A DNA stretch of 64,000 nucleotides from contig OZ038393.1 in the NCBI GenBank assembly GCA_964036045.1, positions 47,112,429-47,176,428 on the forward strand, read 5' to 3'. This DNA comes from Eutreptiella sp. 'Long Island Sound 2002'. Taxonomy: Eukaryota > Euglenozoa > Euglenophyceae > Eutreptiales > Eutreptiaceae. Positions 21,224 to 32,270 of this stretch are shown in pieces. The first letter of the stretch is position 1. Every line of letters starts with the position of its first letter. Both the position numbers and the translations under genes were made by a program. Below the pieces are notes generated by a model. It was given only the letters and a program-made list of their open reading frames with translations, did no database searches and was not told the DNA's origin.

Positions 21224-24160
21224 TGGGGACGCTCTGGTGGCACCCAAGACCTGGTGTTTTGGGTACGTATCCGACTAGGGGGACGCGAATACCTGGGGAT
21301 ATTGGACACTGGCGCCACCATATCTATAGTGGCCAAGAAAATTTTACCTTGTGGGAGCCTGAAGAACACCATGACCACCGCTGCTATACGCATGGGGGAT
21401 GGACATGTGGTGCACAGCTGCGGGAACTGTGAAGTGGAGGTACCTATGGGCTCCCGGACTATCGCCCATCGGTTCTATGTGATGGACACTGAGGCCTTCG
21501 ACTTTGTACTGGGGACTGACTTCTTCGTACAGCACTCCCAGATACAATCCCTGACGCTGCAAGCGCCCTACCTCCTCTACGTGGACCACGGCAGTGGCAG
21601 AGAGTCTGTGCCACTGGAGCAGTCGGAACATACCTCGAGTTACCTGAGGCTATCGAAGGAGGAGCCCTCGAACATGATGGCGGCCTCCAAAACTGAGGAC
21701 TATCAACTATTGGGGGAAGTCCTGGACCAAGGTCTGAAGGAGTTGGGTTACTCTCGAGAAGACCTGAGTGTGGAGTTGTTCGCCAGCGACAAGCAGCATG
21801 TACTGGACCTTTACTGCAGCAAGGGGAAGAACTGCAGCTACAAATTTTACTGGCCCTCTTTCGGGATGGCCTACGGGAACCCCAGGTTCAGTGAACTGGG
21901 GAAGGTGCTGACCAAGGTGGCCTTGGAACGTTCCCGTATGGTCCTGTGTTCCCCCGATTGGGGAGCCCATGGGGGCAACGAGTACTGGCGAAACCTCCTG
22001 GACAGGCTGACTATCAGCTCTGTTCGTTTGCCTGATGAGGCCGTCTACGTGCCTCTGGGACGCAAGACGCCTATTGGGAAACCCGGATGGGGGAGTATGC
22101 TGAGCGTGGTGGACGGAGGTCTTACCTCCCTTCCCTGGGAGGATCTGGACCCAACTCTGGTCCAGGCTATACAACGAGAAAGCGACAGACTCGCCTTGGG
22201 TGACTTGAAGGATCGCCTACGACCTCAAGATGCTGTTGAGACTACACCCAGAGGAGATGAGTACGTCGTGACTGACACCAACACCCCCAACTCTCCCTGT
22301 CATGTACCTGTTCCTGATGGAGTCTCTGAGTGTGGACTATCTGAGCTACCTAGCTCTATCCACTCAGATGACGAAACTGAGCACGACGCCTTCTTCGTGC
22401 AGACCTGTGTGGAGGAAGTGGAGAACGCCGAGTACGTCGCCCCACTGAAACCCCTACTCTCTGACGAGGACATGGAGGACAAGATCAAGGTATTGGACCC
22501 GCGGGTACAGAAGCTTATAAGGACCTATCTGGAGGTGTTCGGAGAACTACCCCCTCCAGCCTCATGTGACAAGCTGGTACAGATGGACCTCAAGCTGAAA
22601 CCCGAGTTCGTGGGTCACAAGATCCGGAGGAGACCCTATCCAGCTCCTAAAGAGCAGGCCGACGAGATTGAGCGACAGATACAAGAATGTATCGACGCTG
22701 GCCTAGTCCTGGAGTACAAGGACGGGGAATACCCCCTACACTGCAGCCCCTGTTTCCTGGTGGCTAAACCTGGGTCTACAGCCAAACGGCTGGTAGTGGA
22801 CTACGGAGAGCTGAACAAGAAAACGCTGAACCACTCAGGGTCCATTCCCAATATGGAGTCTACCCTCGAGAAGATAGCCTCCTGTCGATACAAGACCAAA
22901 ATGGACAAGAGGAGCGGATTCTGGCAAGTGGACCTGACGCCCAACGCACAGGAACTACTGGCCTTCATCACCCCTCAGGGGAGGGTTCTCAAGTGGAAGG
23001 TCATGCCGTTTGGCGTGGCTAACGCACCCGCTCTATTCCAAGAGCTGATGAACAAGATCTTGTCCATCCTACGAAGGAGACCTAAGGTGCAGGAGCTCAT
23101 ATCCCGTGGTGCCCAGATGGAGCCTCACATCGACGATGTATGCCTCGGGACCAATACCCGGGAGGATCACCTAATCCTCTTGGGTGAGTTCTTTGCGGTC
23201 TGCCAGGAGAACCACACACGACTCAAGCTGGAGAAGTGTGAGTTCATGCAGGAGACCATGCAGTACCTGGGGTTTGATGTTGGCTATGAGTGGTGGACCC
23301 CAGCGGCCTCTAAGGCCAAACCCCTGATGGATGCCAAGGTACGACACGAAGACCCCAAGAAAGGACTTCATGATGTACGCAGTTTCATTGGGGCGTGCAA
23401 CTTCTATCGCCGCCATATCAAAAACTTCACCCACACCAGCGCGGTTCTGACGGACTTGATCAAGAAGAGTACTACTTGGCGCTGGGGCCCACAAGAGCAA
23501 CAAGCGTTTGACGAGCTCAATAACAAGGTAGCCAACGCTAAATGCTTGGGCGTGCCTAGGGCACAAGGGGAGATTATCCTGGTGACCGACGCCAGCAATG
23601 TGGGCGGTGGTGAAACGTTGTTCCAATGGCAAGCACTAGAGAAGGAGGAGTTCGACTCGGCCATTTCCCAATGGGGGACGGAAGGTCTCAACCGAGATGG
23701 AACCCTCAAGCACAGCTACCCTGACGACAAGTGGGTCCTAGTACCTCTGGGCCACTGGAACTGGAAGTGGAACCAGGCCAGGGGGAACTACTCCACCTAT
23801 GAGCAGGAATTGCTCGCGGGTATGCTGGTGCTATCCTCACAAGCACGACTGTTGGGGAGTAACCCTGTGGTCTGGCTGTGCGACCAAGAACCGGTCCGCA
23901 GTTTCCAGAAGGGTCCCCCACCTGAGAAGGCCAAGCTACGGCGGTGGTGGACCTACCTCAGTCAACTACGGCTGACGGTACACCATATCCAGGGAGTGAA
24001 GAACGAGTGTGCCGACTACATCAGCCGCAACAACTTCGACGCCCTGATTGGTGCCCGGTCTGAAGCGCTGGCTAAGGAGGCGTTCAGCCGTATGGACGTC
24101 CACTTGGACCTCAACATGACGATGATACGCCCCCTGGATGGACTCCGACAATCTGAGTAG
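21224..24160 (+). CDS. pol: protease, DIRS-like extra domain, reverse transcriptase, RNase H
   Basis: In the same frame as gag, directly after its TGA; the first possible start is near 21254. Aspartic protease: LGILDTGATIS (about 21300). Then an extra domain, about 21771-22140, opening VELFASDKQHVLDLYC and with VLCSPDWG. It resembles the 'LFAS...P.W' domain found in DIRS-like retroelement polyproteins. RT: YGELNKKTLNHSGSIPNME, KMDKRSGFWQVDL (first catalytic Asp), MPFGVANAPALFQ and the catalytic box HIDD at 23126-23137, with His in place of the usual Tyr. RNase H: LVTDASNVGGGETLFQW, YSTYEQELLAGML and CADYISRN. It ends at TAG 24158-24160, after which the integrase continues in the same frame. 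Confidence 0.9.
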   Translation, partial: WGRSGGTQDLVFWVRIRLGGREYLGILDTGATISIVAKKILPCGSLKNTMTTAAIRMGDGHVVHSCGNCEVEVPMGSRTIAHRFYVMDTEAFDFVLGTDFFVQHSQIQSLTLQAPYLLYVDHGSGRESVPLEQSEHTSSYLRLSKEEPSNMMAASKTEDYQLLGEVLDQGLKELGYSREDLSVELFASDKQHVLDLYCSKGKNCSYKFYWPSFGMAYGNPRFSELGKVLTKVALERSRMVLCSPDWGAHGGNEYWRNLLDRLTISSVRLPDEAVYVPLGRKTPIGKPGWGSMLSVVDGGLTSLPWEDLDPTLVQAIQRESDRLALGDLKDRLRPQDAVETTPRGDEYVVTDTNTPNSPCHVPVPDGVSECGLSELPSSIHSDDETEHDAFFVQTCVEEVENAEYVAPLKPLLSDEDMEDKIKVLDPRVQKLIRTYLEVFGELPPPASCDKLVQMDLKLKPEFVGHKIRRRPYPAPKEQADEIERQIQECIDAGLVLEYKDGEYPLHCSPCFLVAKPGSTAKRLVVDYGELNKKTLNHSGSIPNMESTLEKIASCRYKTKMDKRSGFWQVDLTPNAQELLAFITPQGRVLKWKVMPFGVANAPALFQELMNKILSILRRRPKVQELISRGAQMEPHIDDVCLGTNTREDHLILLGEFFAVCQENHTRLKLEKCEFMQETMQYLGFDVGYEWWTPAASKAKPLMDAKVRHEDPKKGLHDVRSFIGACNFYRRHIKNFTHTSAVLTDLIKKSTTWRWGPQEQQAFDELNNKVANAKCLGVPRAQGEIILVTDASNVGGGETLFQWQALEKEEFDSAISQWGTEGLNRDGTLKHSYPDDKWVLVPLGHWNWKWNQARGNYSTYEQELLAGMLVLSSQARLLGSNPVVWLCDQEPVRSFQKGPPPEKAKLRRWWTYLSQLRLTVHHIQGVKNECADYISRNNFDALIGARSEALAKEAFSRMDVHLDLNMTMIRPLDGLRQSE

Positions 24161-25478
24161 CTGAAGGAGTTTGGGGATATCTACAAGCGCCTGGAGAAAC
24201 GCCTCGGACCCCTCCTGGTAAACCAAGACCAGTGGAAGAGGGACAAGAGCTACCTCTGGCACGAGGACCGCATTGTGGTGCCTAGTGACAGAGTCCCAGC
24301 GTTGCTGAAGTGGACCCATGAGTCCAGCGGTCATGTGGGTGCTGACCGTACCCTGAGGCTGTTCAAACAGTGGTTCCACACTACGTGGACTGACGACCAA
24401 CTGCGGAAAACCCTCCAGCCTATCGTGGACAAGTGCCCGTGCAGGTCCTGTAAACCAGGGGATATCAGGGACAGAGGTCTCTACTCGACCCTGCCCCTCC
24501 CTCACTGTGCTAACAGTGGTCTATACGTGGACTACACGGAGATGCCTAAGTTCGGAAGCTATGACTTCGCCCTCGTGGTAACCTGTGGGTTGACCAGGTT
24601 TACCAGGGTGTTCCCATGTACCAAGCACATTACCGGGGAGGAGACTATCAAGATACTCCTGGAGGAGTGGTCTTGTGTCTATGGGGCGCCCAAGGAGATC
24701 AACTCCGATGAGGACGTACGAGTACGCTCAGATACTGGCTGGTACAAGAGGGTCCTGAGATCTCTCACTGTCCAGGTGTCTACGGGGATTCCCTACTCTC
24801 ACACGAGCAACCCCCTATGTGAGCGACAGATCCGTGTCCTCAAGGAGAATGTAACGATATGGTGCAAAACTGAACGCACCAGAGACTGGGTGAGACTACT
24901 CCCCGTCATATCCTTGATAATGAACTCCCAAGAGAAGTTCAGCTACTGGCTACTCGCCCCATGAGCTATTCCTAGGGCGCCCGGCATGGTTCCTACATGC
25001 CCCCTATCCAGAGGACACCCATTCTTCTGTGGGTGAATGGGTCCAAGAGCAACAAGCGAAGGTGGACAAGGCCAAGGCAATGCTCCAGAGAGTGAGGGAG
25101 CGTCAGTGGAACAAGAAAAACAAGCACCGAGTACCGGCCACCTACCAAGAGGGGGACTGGGTGCTGGTGCACCACAGTCGACTACCCGCCTGGCCACGCT
25201 CTACCAGCGATGACCATTACTTCGGGCCGTACAAGATTCTATCAGTGGATGGACACCGTATCACCATGAGGTGTTCTCCCCGTCTAGGGGGGACCCTGGT
25301 GTGCGCTGCTCAACACCTGAAGCGCTACTATGATCCAGAAGACCTCTGTGGGGACGAGTGGGAGCTGAACGACGAGGAAATCGCCGCTCTGGACCTACAA
25401 GGGGCTGCCAGCCCTATGGAAGTTGAGGGTGAACTCCCCGACATGAACGCCGAGGAGATGTCGAAGGAGGGCTTCTAG
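24161..25478 (+). pseudogene. pol: integrase (stop and frameshift)
   Basis: It continues from the RT/RH frame after the TAG at 24158. HHCC zinc-binding N-terminus: WTHESSGHVGADRTL followed by DKCPCRSC. The catalytic core has YVDYTEMP (Asp), INSDEDVRVRS (Asp) and NPLCERQIRVLKE (Glu). Near 24940 a frameshift moves coding to the frame that reads SATGYSPHELFLGRP and continues through the basic GPY-type region YFGPYKILSVDGHRITMR to TAG 25476-25478. The protein would join the cDNA to host DNA in the nucleus. The breaks make this copy inactive unless corrected by other copies in trans. Confidence 0.88.
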
Positions 25479-25703
25479 CTGGTGAAGTCTGTCCTTCGCC
25501 ACCGCTATCGCCAGGGTTGGCGCTTCCTCACCCTCTGGGAAGGGTTTGGAGTCGAAGAGGCCACCTGGGAGCCCTTCTCTGCGTTTGTTCTACCTGAGGG
25601 ACGCCTAAACTCAGTTCTGGTCGACTACTTGTCCCAGAACAACCTTGGTGAGTTGCTGAGGCTCGCTGAGACACTTGCCTCCAAGACTAAAGCTAGGGAC
25701 TGA
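25479..25703 (+). pseudogene. chromodomain at the integrase C-terminus
   Basis: The frame resumes directly after TAG 25476-25478 (a single nonsense codon). About 74 residues include LVKSVLRHRYRQGWRFLTLW, GVEEATWEPFSAFV and RLNSVLVDYL, the pattern of a chromodomain (aromatic cage Y/W residues and WEP). In chromoviruses this domain targets integration to particular chromatin. That this copy sits in a satellite array fits such targeting. Confidence 0.75.
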
Positions 25704-28066
25704 ACCTTACCCTTACCTGCCAAAGCGTATGTGTGAGTGTGCTATTCCTAAGGTCCTGAGAGCAAGCCGCAGAAGTGGTGTCCTAAATATACCCAAGTCT
25801 GCACGCTTGCTAAACCTGGAGGGTTGGCTTATTGATGCCACGGGGTACGCCCCGGGTCTCCCCTCCCCTAAGCGCCCAATTTCTGTGCTGGCGCAAAACC
25901 TTTGGGGAATACCCAGCGTACTAATCCAGGTATTGTTTTCCCTACCTATCTGTCTACTACAGGGAGGGGTGGCCAAAAGCTATGAATGCATGAAAACGCC
26001 GTTTTGCTAAGTGGCCAAAACACTGACCTAACCACTGCCACAGCCCACCAACCCTGCTAAAATTGCAGAAAACAGGTGGGACAGTGACACACGCACTACA
26101 GGTCCTACACACCCTACAGTGGCACCATCCTGGTGGGCGAGCACTGCTGCAACTGGCTCAAGCCCCCACTCAGGACTACCACTCCTACACGCACACTCTA
26201 CTGGGTGTTGTTGAAGAATATGTCGTGGCTCCTAACGACCCTCCTGTGAAGAAGACAAGAGAACACAGCGCTGCTAAGCCCCTGTGGCCTAACAGGGGAC
26301 GCCAGAACGTGTTTCCCCTGCTAGGGCTTGGAGGGAAGAGGTGCTCTTTTTGCGTGCACGTCGCAGATGTTGATGGAGTCGGACTCCCTGCTCTGCCACA
26401 GGCAGAGGCGGAGTTACTTGTTTGTGTGATCTGCGCCCTTGTTTAGCAGGGCATGAAAAAAATGGTATGCTGCTGCACCAATCACCCTACCTGCCCACCT
26501 GTAAAGCAAAGGCAAATGAAGGGGTGTTTGCGGCGGGGGAACCAAGCCACACTCCAGGTATTATACCCTTCTCAGTGTGACCTATAATACACTGTCCGCA
26601 AACGCGCTGAAGGATCAGCTCCCCTGTCAAGCAAGCAAGCGTTAAGGGACTCCTCAGGTTCTCTTAAGGAACGTACCGAGGAGCCCCTGGGTAGCCTAAA
26701 CAAGGTTTACCGTGCGCACTTCGCGTGGCATACCCTTTAATGCGTGTGTGAATGCGCGAGCATGCACGAGTACCTTGGGCAAATCTGCCCATCTCAACCT
26801 CAATCACGAACTCCACCAGGGGGTGGCCCAGCCTGGGCTTACTCACCTTACCTACCACTGGAGAGTGAAGCAAGGTGAGGCGGAAAACGAAGCGCAAGCG
26901 AAACCGTCGCTATGCATCGGTGTGTATGTTCTAATCAGTGCAACAAAAAGGGAGGTTGGTGCTGTAAGAGCAGTTATCACAGTTGCCCCGCATTGCACCG
27001 CAGGGCAGGACCGGTAGCCCCCCGTGACAACCACTCCCTGGCCGAAGGCCATCTGTTTTTTCCCTAATCATCTGCAATCTTTCTAATCTAGCACTCTATC
27101 GTTGTTAGCGCTGCTACAAGACTCGTTCACGGAGACACGAGACGAGCAATGTGTATGCGGCATACGAGACGAGCATACCTGTAGTTTATACCTGATTCAT
27201 TGAAGTCTTTTCGTTCATTTTTGAATTCTTGGATTTTTGATACTTCTATTAGTGTAGGTGGAATCTGTATGTTTATTTATTAATGTGTGTCTCGTCATTT
27301 TCAAGACTACGTGAGACATACGTTTATAATGCCATTATTTCTGCATTTTCCGGCGCTTCGCTAGGAGCCGCTCCTGTGCGCCGCCTTTTTATGCGTAGGA
27401 ATTTCTTGATTTAAAAAATCTAGAGATGACTATAATTTTTATAAAAATGTGCTTCTGATGCACAATTGGATTCTGCTCAGGTGTGTTGTCTTAGAAAAAT
27501 TCTAGGCCGTCGTTTGACGGATTTTGGTGTCGTCGCTTCGCTTTTGCGTGGATTCGTCCATAATTCTCCCATTCCTGCCTCTGCAGATACCCACGCGCAG
27601 CCTCGCTGAGTAGGCCGTGTTCGGGCCGAAACGCAGCAGCCTGGAGAGACTGAGCAGAACCCAAGACCCCACCAAGGGGCAATTTAATTTTTTTACGACT
27701 CCCTTCGCCCTAAGACAGGTCACAGGTCGCCAGCAGGTTTACGAGAACCCATGCGAGTGTGTATATTGTGTCTTGCGTTGGGTTTGTGTCGCGCTGCGTC
27801 TTGGAGGGAGGGATGCACATGCACATGTTTTGGCATGCTCCCAAACTAACCCAACCAAGCCACAGGAGCCCCGGCAGCGCCATGAGCGCTGAGTCTTCTG
27901 TAGGAAATGTTACAAACAGAGCAGCAAAAGAGCGCCAGCCATGGTGAGCGCCCATTTTTCTGTGTGAGGGAAACTATAGGTATTTTAAAGTAGATGTGGA
28001 AACCAAGGAAAGGCCAAAAAAAAATCCCTTTTTCCTAAAATGCGACAGTGGTGGCCACCACAGCAC
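25704..28066 (+). other. chromovirus 3' internal non-coding region
   Basis: 2.36 kb between the chromodomain stop and the PPT, with no ORF showing recognisable motifs. It contains AT-rich stretches (27.2-27.5 kb) and a repeated ACGAGACGAGCA-type motif near 27.13-27.17 kb. It may carry packaging or subgenomic signals. No gene supported. Confidence 0.5.
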
Positions 28067-28074
28067 AAGGGGGG
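28067..28074 (+). promoter_or_regulatory. polypurine tract
   Basis: AAGGGGGG directly abuts the 3' LTR start at 28075, as expected for the plus-strand primer of an LTR element. Confidence 0.8.
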
Positions 28075-28860
28075 AGTAAGAAAAAGTGCTTTTCCAATGC
28101 TTTGAGGCATACTCTAGTTGTATTAGGGATGCACTGAGCATCCAGGCATTTGTATCTTAGTATTGGCCCCACCAAAACTGGTGATAACACATTTTGACCT
28201 ATGGAACCAAACACCCAATCATGATATGGAGTGGACCCCTTAATCCCCTTTCAATGTGAGGCAAATCATCATTTCCTGAGTTGACTGAGAACTGACATAT
28301 CCAAGGCAGAGCCTATGAATTTATCTATGTTTTTCCATGAATTCTTAGCTATCCTAGTGGTATGCACCCTAGGGGGCTGGGCACCTCTTTTTGAGAGGTC
28401 CTGGGTTCAATTCCCGGTCAGCCTAGCTAAGTAGGAAGATCCCATGTGACATGGCAGTGACCTCATCGCCACATGCCCTGCCACCTCAGCACATATGGGA
28501 CCCAAAACAAAGAGTGCACATCTCCTGAGATGGCACTATGGAGATAGAGTGACCATGGGGCAGTTTTCCAACTCTTTTCCAAAACATTTCAGCTATCTTT
28601 GTGAATATGCAATCCGATTTGACCTGAGTTGCAGTTTCTGTGAATATCCTTTCATCTTTCACTGTTTACACTGCAGCCCTTCATGCTTTGATCCTGATTC
28701 TCTTCTCCTTGCACACCTCTGGCTTGGGCTATCCTGGATTTACTGTATTTCAGCAAACAAAAGCTTTTCATCTCCAAAAACAAGCAGAAGGAGACCCTAC
28801 ACCAGCAGCAAGCAGCAGGAGAGACAAAAACACAGTGTTGAAACCACTATAAACTTTTCT
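28075..28860 (+). repeat. 3' LTR
   Basis: Second LTR, about 98% identical to 17832-18618, starting AGTAAG and ending AACTTTTCT, followed by the CACTT duplication. Confidence 0.9.
28344..28431 (+). ncRNA. tRNA-like cloverleaf in 3' LTR
   Basis: Same 88-nt fold as in the 5' LTR. One T-arm base differs (CCCGG for CCCAG), giving a G-U pair in place of A-U, so the stem is kept. Confidence 0.5.
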
Positions 28861-28865
28861 CACTT
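28861..28865. other. target-site duplication, right (CACTT)
   Basis: Matches 17827-17831 and is followed by TAGGTATCCACC, the expected continuation of the interrupted satellite unit. Confidence 0.85.
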
Positions 28866-30015
28866 TAGGTATCCACCCCCCCTAATTTGGGGGTGCTGAA
28901 TTCAATTATCAGCCTCATTCTCATCAACCAAGCGCTGGGACATCCCAAAATGCATTTTTCAGGGTCCAGACCGACAGAATTTCTGTTTGTCCACCCCCCC
29001 CCCCCCAAACGGTGCTGAAAATGGGTTTTTTCACCTCGTGAACCCGGCAGGGCACTTCAGGTACCCACCCCCCCTAATTTGGGGGTGCTGACTTCAATTA
29101 TGACCCTACTTCTCATCAACCCAGCGCTGGAACATCCCAAAATGCGCTTTTCAGGGTCCAGACCGACAGAATTTCCGTTTATCCACCCCTCCCCCCCAAA
29201 GCGGTGCTGAAAATGGGTTCTTTCACCTCGTGAGCCCGGCAGGGCACTTCAGGTATCCATCCCCTCTAGTTTGGGGGTGCTGAGTTCAATTACCAGCCTC
29301 ATTCTCATCAACCGAGTGCTGGGACATCCCAAAATGCGTTTTTCAGGGTCCAAACCGACACAATTTCCGTTTATCCTCCCCCCCCCCCAAACGGTGCCGA
29401 ACATGGGTTTTTTCACCTCATGAGCCCGCGAGGGCAATTGTGGTACCCACCCCCCCTAATTTGGGGACGCTGAATTCAATTGTGAGCCCAATTCTCATCA
29501 CCAAGCGCTGAGACATCCGAAAATGCGGTTTTCAGGATCCAGACCGGCAGAATTTCCGTTTATCCACTCCCCCCCAAACGGTGCCGAACATGGGTTTTTT
29601 CACCTCGTGAGCCCGGCATGGCACTTCAGGTACCCACCCCCCCCTAATTTGGGGGAGCTGAATTCAATTTTCAGCCAAATTGTCATCAACCCAGCGCTGG
29701 GACATCGCAAAATGCGTTTTTCAGGGTCTAGACCGACAGAATTTCCGTTCATCCACGCCCCCCCCGAAAAACGATGTTGAAAATGGGTTCTTTCATCTCG
29801 TGAGCCCGGCAGGGCACTTCAGGTACCCACCCCCCCTAATTTGGGGCTGCTGAATTCAATTATCAGCCTCATTCTCATCAACCAAGCGCTGGGACATCCC
29901 AAATTGCGGTTTTCAGGGTCCAGACCGACAGAATTTCCGTTTGTCCACCCCCCCCCCAAACGGTGCTGAAAATGGGTTTTTTCACCTCGTGAGCCCGGCA
30001 GGGCACTTCAGGTAC
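28861..30015 (+). repeat. ~191-bp satellite, right block (about 6 units)
   Basis: The marker (GCGCTGGGACATC or its variants) occurs at 28932, 29124, 29316, 29505, 29694 and 29886. It continues the left block and ends inside a unit (CTTCAGGTAC) exactly where an LTR begins at 30016. Confidence 0.92.
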
Positions 30016-30436
30016 TGTAATAAAACCCAACTTGGTCTTGACTGAGGTCTATTTCTTGACCCTTGTTCCCATGGACACTGTAGCGCAGGCACTGATCCAA
30101 ATACTCAAAAGCATTTTAGATCACAGGACGTGATCTACAAACATGCCTGTGCAAAACACAGCAAACTGTCCTAAACATGCCGAAAAATATCTACAACACT
30201 CAGAATACTATAAAACCTAGAAAAATTATAAAACTGTAGATTTTATCTAAGTTTTCTTCATGTCAAGAATTTAAATCTACGACACTAATCGCGATGTGCG
30301 GCTGCCATCTGGCATTTTCCGTCCGCGAATTTCGCGGGCCAGTCAGCAGCCCATATTATAATAAAAATGCATAATCTACAATAAATTTGGAACCAAAATA
30401 GATAAGAGTATCTTCTACATTTGTGGACCCATTACA
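30016..30436 (-). repeat. LTR with TGTAAT...ATTACA ends, minus strand
   Basis: The 421-bp segment starts TGTAATAAAACCC and ends GGACCCATTACA, with perfect 6-bp inverted ends. On the minus strand its start is preceded by GGTGGGGGAG (30437-30446), a polypurine tract, so it reads as the 3' LTR of a minus-strand element. Its terminal GGTTTTATTACA (minus strand) is shared with the plus-strand LTR ending at 58670. It interrupts the satellite. The matching 5' LTR is not in the window. Confidence 0.65.
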
Positions 30437-30446
30437 CTCCCCCACC
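30437..30446 (-). promoter_or_regulatory. polypurine tract of minus-strand LTR element
   Basis: CTCCCCCACC on the plus strand (GGTGGGGGAG on the minus) abuts the LTR, as for LTR retroelements. Confidence 0.55.
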
Positions 30447-31929
30447 AAGCTCAAACTCAGGGTCCAGAGCTGAGTTTGTTGCTGAAAAATTTGAATAATG
30501 GGGGCAAATGGGTAAGATACACCCAAAGCCAATCTGAGCTTTTTCAGCATACCTATACTGTACCTGTGACATGGTATTTACTACAACTATTATGTACAAA
30601 ACAAAAACTTCTGCCACACCCCAGTGCCCTGAAATGGAGACCCACCAGGTGTCAGGGGCTTTTTGTTTTAATGTACAAAAAAAAATCCCTGCTCAGGGGT
30701 TGGGGAAAAGCCTGCAGCAAAAGGCTATAAAAACCCCATTCCCTTTCTGGGAGGTGTGGTAACACACTCCCACCAAAACCTGTATATAATGAAGAAACAA
30801 AAATCCTGCATATCTTTCTGAGCTTACCTGTAACTTGCAGTCATTTCTCATTATATAAAAACCAGCTCCAACAGCCCTAGTCAGTGCAAAAACCCAGCCA
30901 GAGTTTCGAAATGATTTCCAAAACCCAACTGCAATTTCTGCCTAGGGAGCCTAGCCCAGAGTACCCTGCCTAGGGGAGACCCCAAAAGGACAGAGACACA
31001 CAGGCGCAAGGCACAGAGCATGGGCACACAAATATCGAACAAACAGATTTGGTTGTGCCCAATGGGTTCGCACCATCCTGGTGCCGTGCACAGTACTTTA
31101 CAGAGTGCAGGTGCAGTGCACAACGTGCAGTGCACAGTACTTTCTGCAGCATTGAACAAACGAAGAAAAGAAAAAAAAGAACACGTCAGAGCAAAAAAAT
31201 ATTCAATTCTTCACGACTCCTCCACATGTCATCCAGCATCAACCTCCTTCTTCAAAATCTTTTCACCATACCATGCACGCTTACACATACCTCGCACTCA
31301 CCAAGCAAAGTGCTCACACCCAGACACCAGAACTGAGGAACACCCTGCAAATTCAAATGCCAAACCCTTTCCCAAAATAAAAATGTGAAGTACAACTCTG
31401 CCGGCAGAGCAGAGGTTCCCACTGACCCACCTGCTCTCTGCCCTACCACTGGGCCTGACGTCTCACGCACTGGCGTCCCTGCTGACCTGGAGGGGGGAGG
31501 GGGCGTAGTTGGCGTCCCATACCCCAACCCCACTTATAAAAGTATAACGAAGGCTTGCCATGCCCCCCACTACATGTCCTCGGACCACCCAAAAATCTGC
31601 AGCAGGTAATGAGTATAAAAAAATATCCCCAGGGGTTGTAGAAGTTTTTCAAGAAAAGGTTTTTTTGGCTCTGGATCTCCCAAGGCAGCTGCTGCAGTGA
31701 AGGGGGGGGGTACCTCAAAGGCGAATTGGCCTCCCCTCAACCCATCTCCATCCCCCAACCCATCTCATGCAGCCTCTTTCAGCAAAAAAGGCGGAAAAAA
31801 TCCGGAGAAAAATTACCTGGAAAGACCTGTGAGTGACAAAGAGGCACGTGCAAAGCCGTGCCACAAACAGAATACATACAGGCGCCCACACAGGGCCCAA
31901 ACAAGGCCAACAGGCCCACAGGACGGCAG
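30447..31929. other. AT-rich region, remnant internal sequence of minus-strand LTR element(s)
   Basis: No long ORF with recognised domains. The first part should be the internal 3' region of the minus-strand LTR element. There are TATATAA-like stretches near 30.78-30.86 kb and a GTGCAGTGCACA-type repeat near 31.10-31.14 kb. The boundary with the GC-rich element that follows is near 31.93 kb. Confidence 0.4.
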
Positions 31930-32270
31930 GCCCCTGGCACCCAGACCACGCCCTCTACTGCCTCTGGCGGTGGGCGCGACGCCGCTGGCCGCACACCAGG
32001 GCGTGGTCGGCGGCGTGGAGGTTCTACCTCGACGGCCGGCAGCAGATGGAGACTATCCCGGAACCGACGGCAGAGACGCCCACTGCGCCCAACCTGTGCC
32101 CCGTCTTCGCGATCCACCAGATCCGGGCACTGGCACTGGGCGAGCAATTGCAGCCCGCCATCCGCACTGAGACGGAGGCCCAGGCGGCGCACGCGGCCGT
32201 GGTGCACGAAATCTTCAGTGCCCTCCGCAGCGCCCTTGTGCGACGCGTAGGTAACCTCCCAGGGCTCTGA
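31930..32270 (+). pseudogene. Ulp1/C48-like protease C-terminal fragment
   Basis: It reads HALYCLWRWARRRWPHT, then YLDGRQQMETIP, then NLCPVFAIHQIRALALG, ending VRRVGN-LPGL at TGA 32268-32270. It is homologous to residues of the ORF at 40378. The putative catalytic Cys (TGC at 32097-32099) is kept. The upstream half with the putative His/Asp is absent, so it cannot be functional. Confidence 0.45.

Larger units (their letters stand above)
17832..28860 (+). mobile_element. Ty3/gypsy chromovirus, 11.0 kb, inserted in satellite
   Basis: Two LTRs (787 and 786 bp, about 98% identical by eye), a PBS, gag with a CCHC knuckle, protease, a DIRS-like extra domain, RT, RNase H, integrase, a chromodomain and a PPT are all present in order, with a 5-bp target duplication. 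The order PR-RT-RH-IN-chromodomain defines a Ty3/gypsy chromovirus. In-frame stops (20300, 21221, 24158, 25476) and frameshifts (about 19.1-19.3 kb and 24.94 kb) mean this copy is probably not autonomous, although LTR identity indicates a recent insertion. About 2.4 kb of non-coding sequence separates the chromodomain from the PPT. Confidence 0.93.

Noticed and set aside
18717-25703. Alternative genetic code (TGA/TAG read as sense) explaining in-frame stops
   Set aside because: TAA, TAG and TGA all interrupt element ORFs, and paired copies show sense codons at some of these sites (47753, 36606). Decay is the simpler explanation.
15229-30015. CRISPR array
   Set aside because: The repeats are about 191 bp and directly tandem, without short spacers, in a clearly eukaryotic setting.
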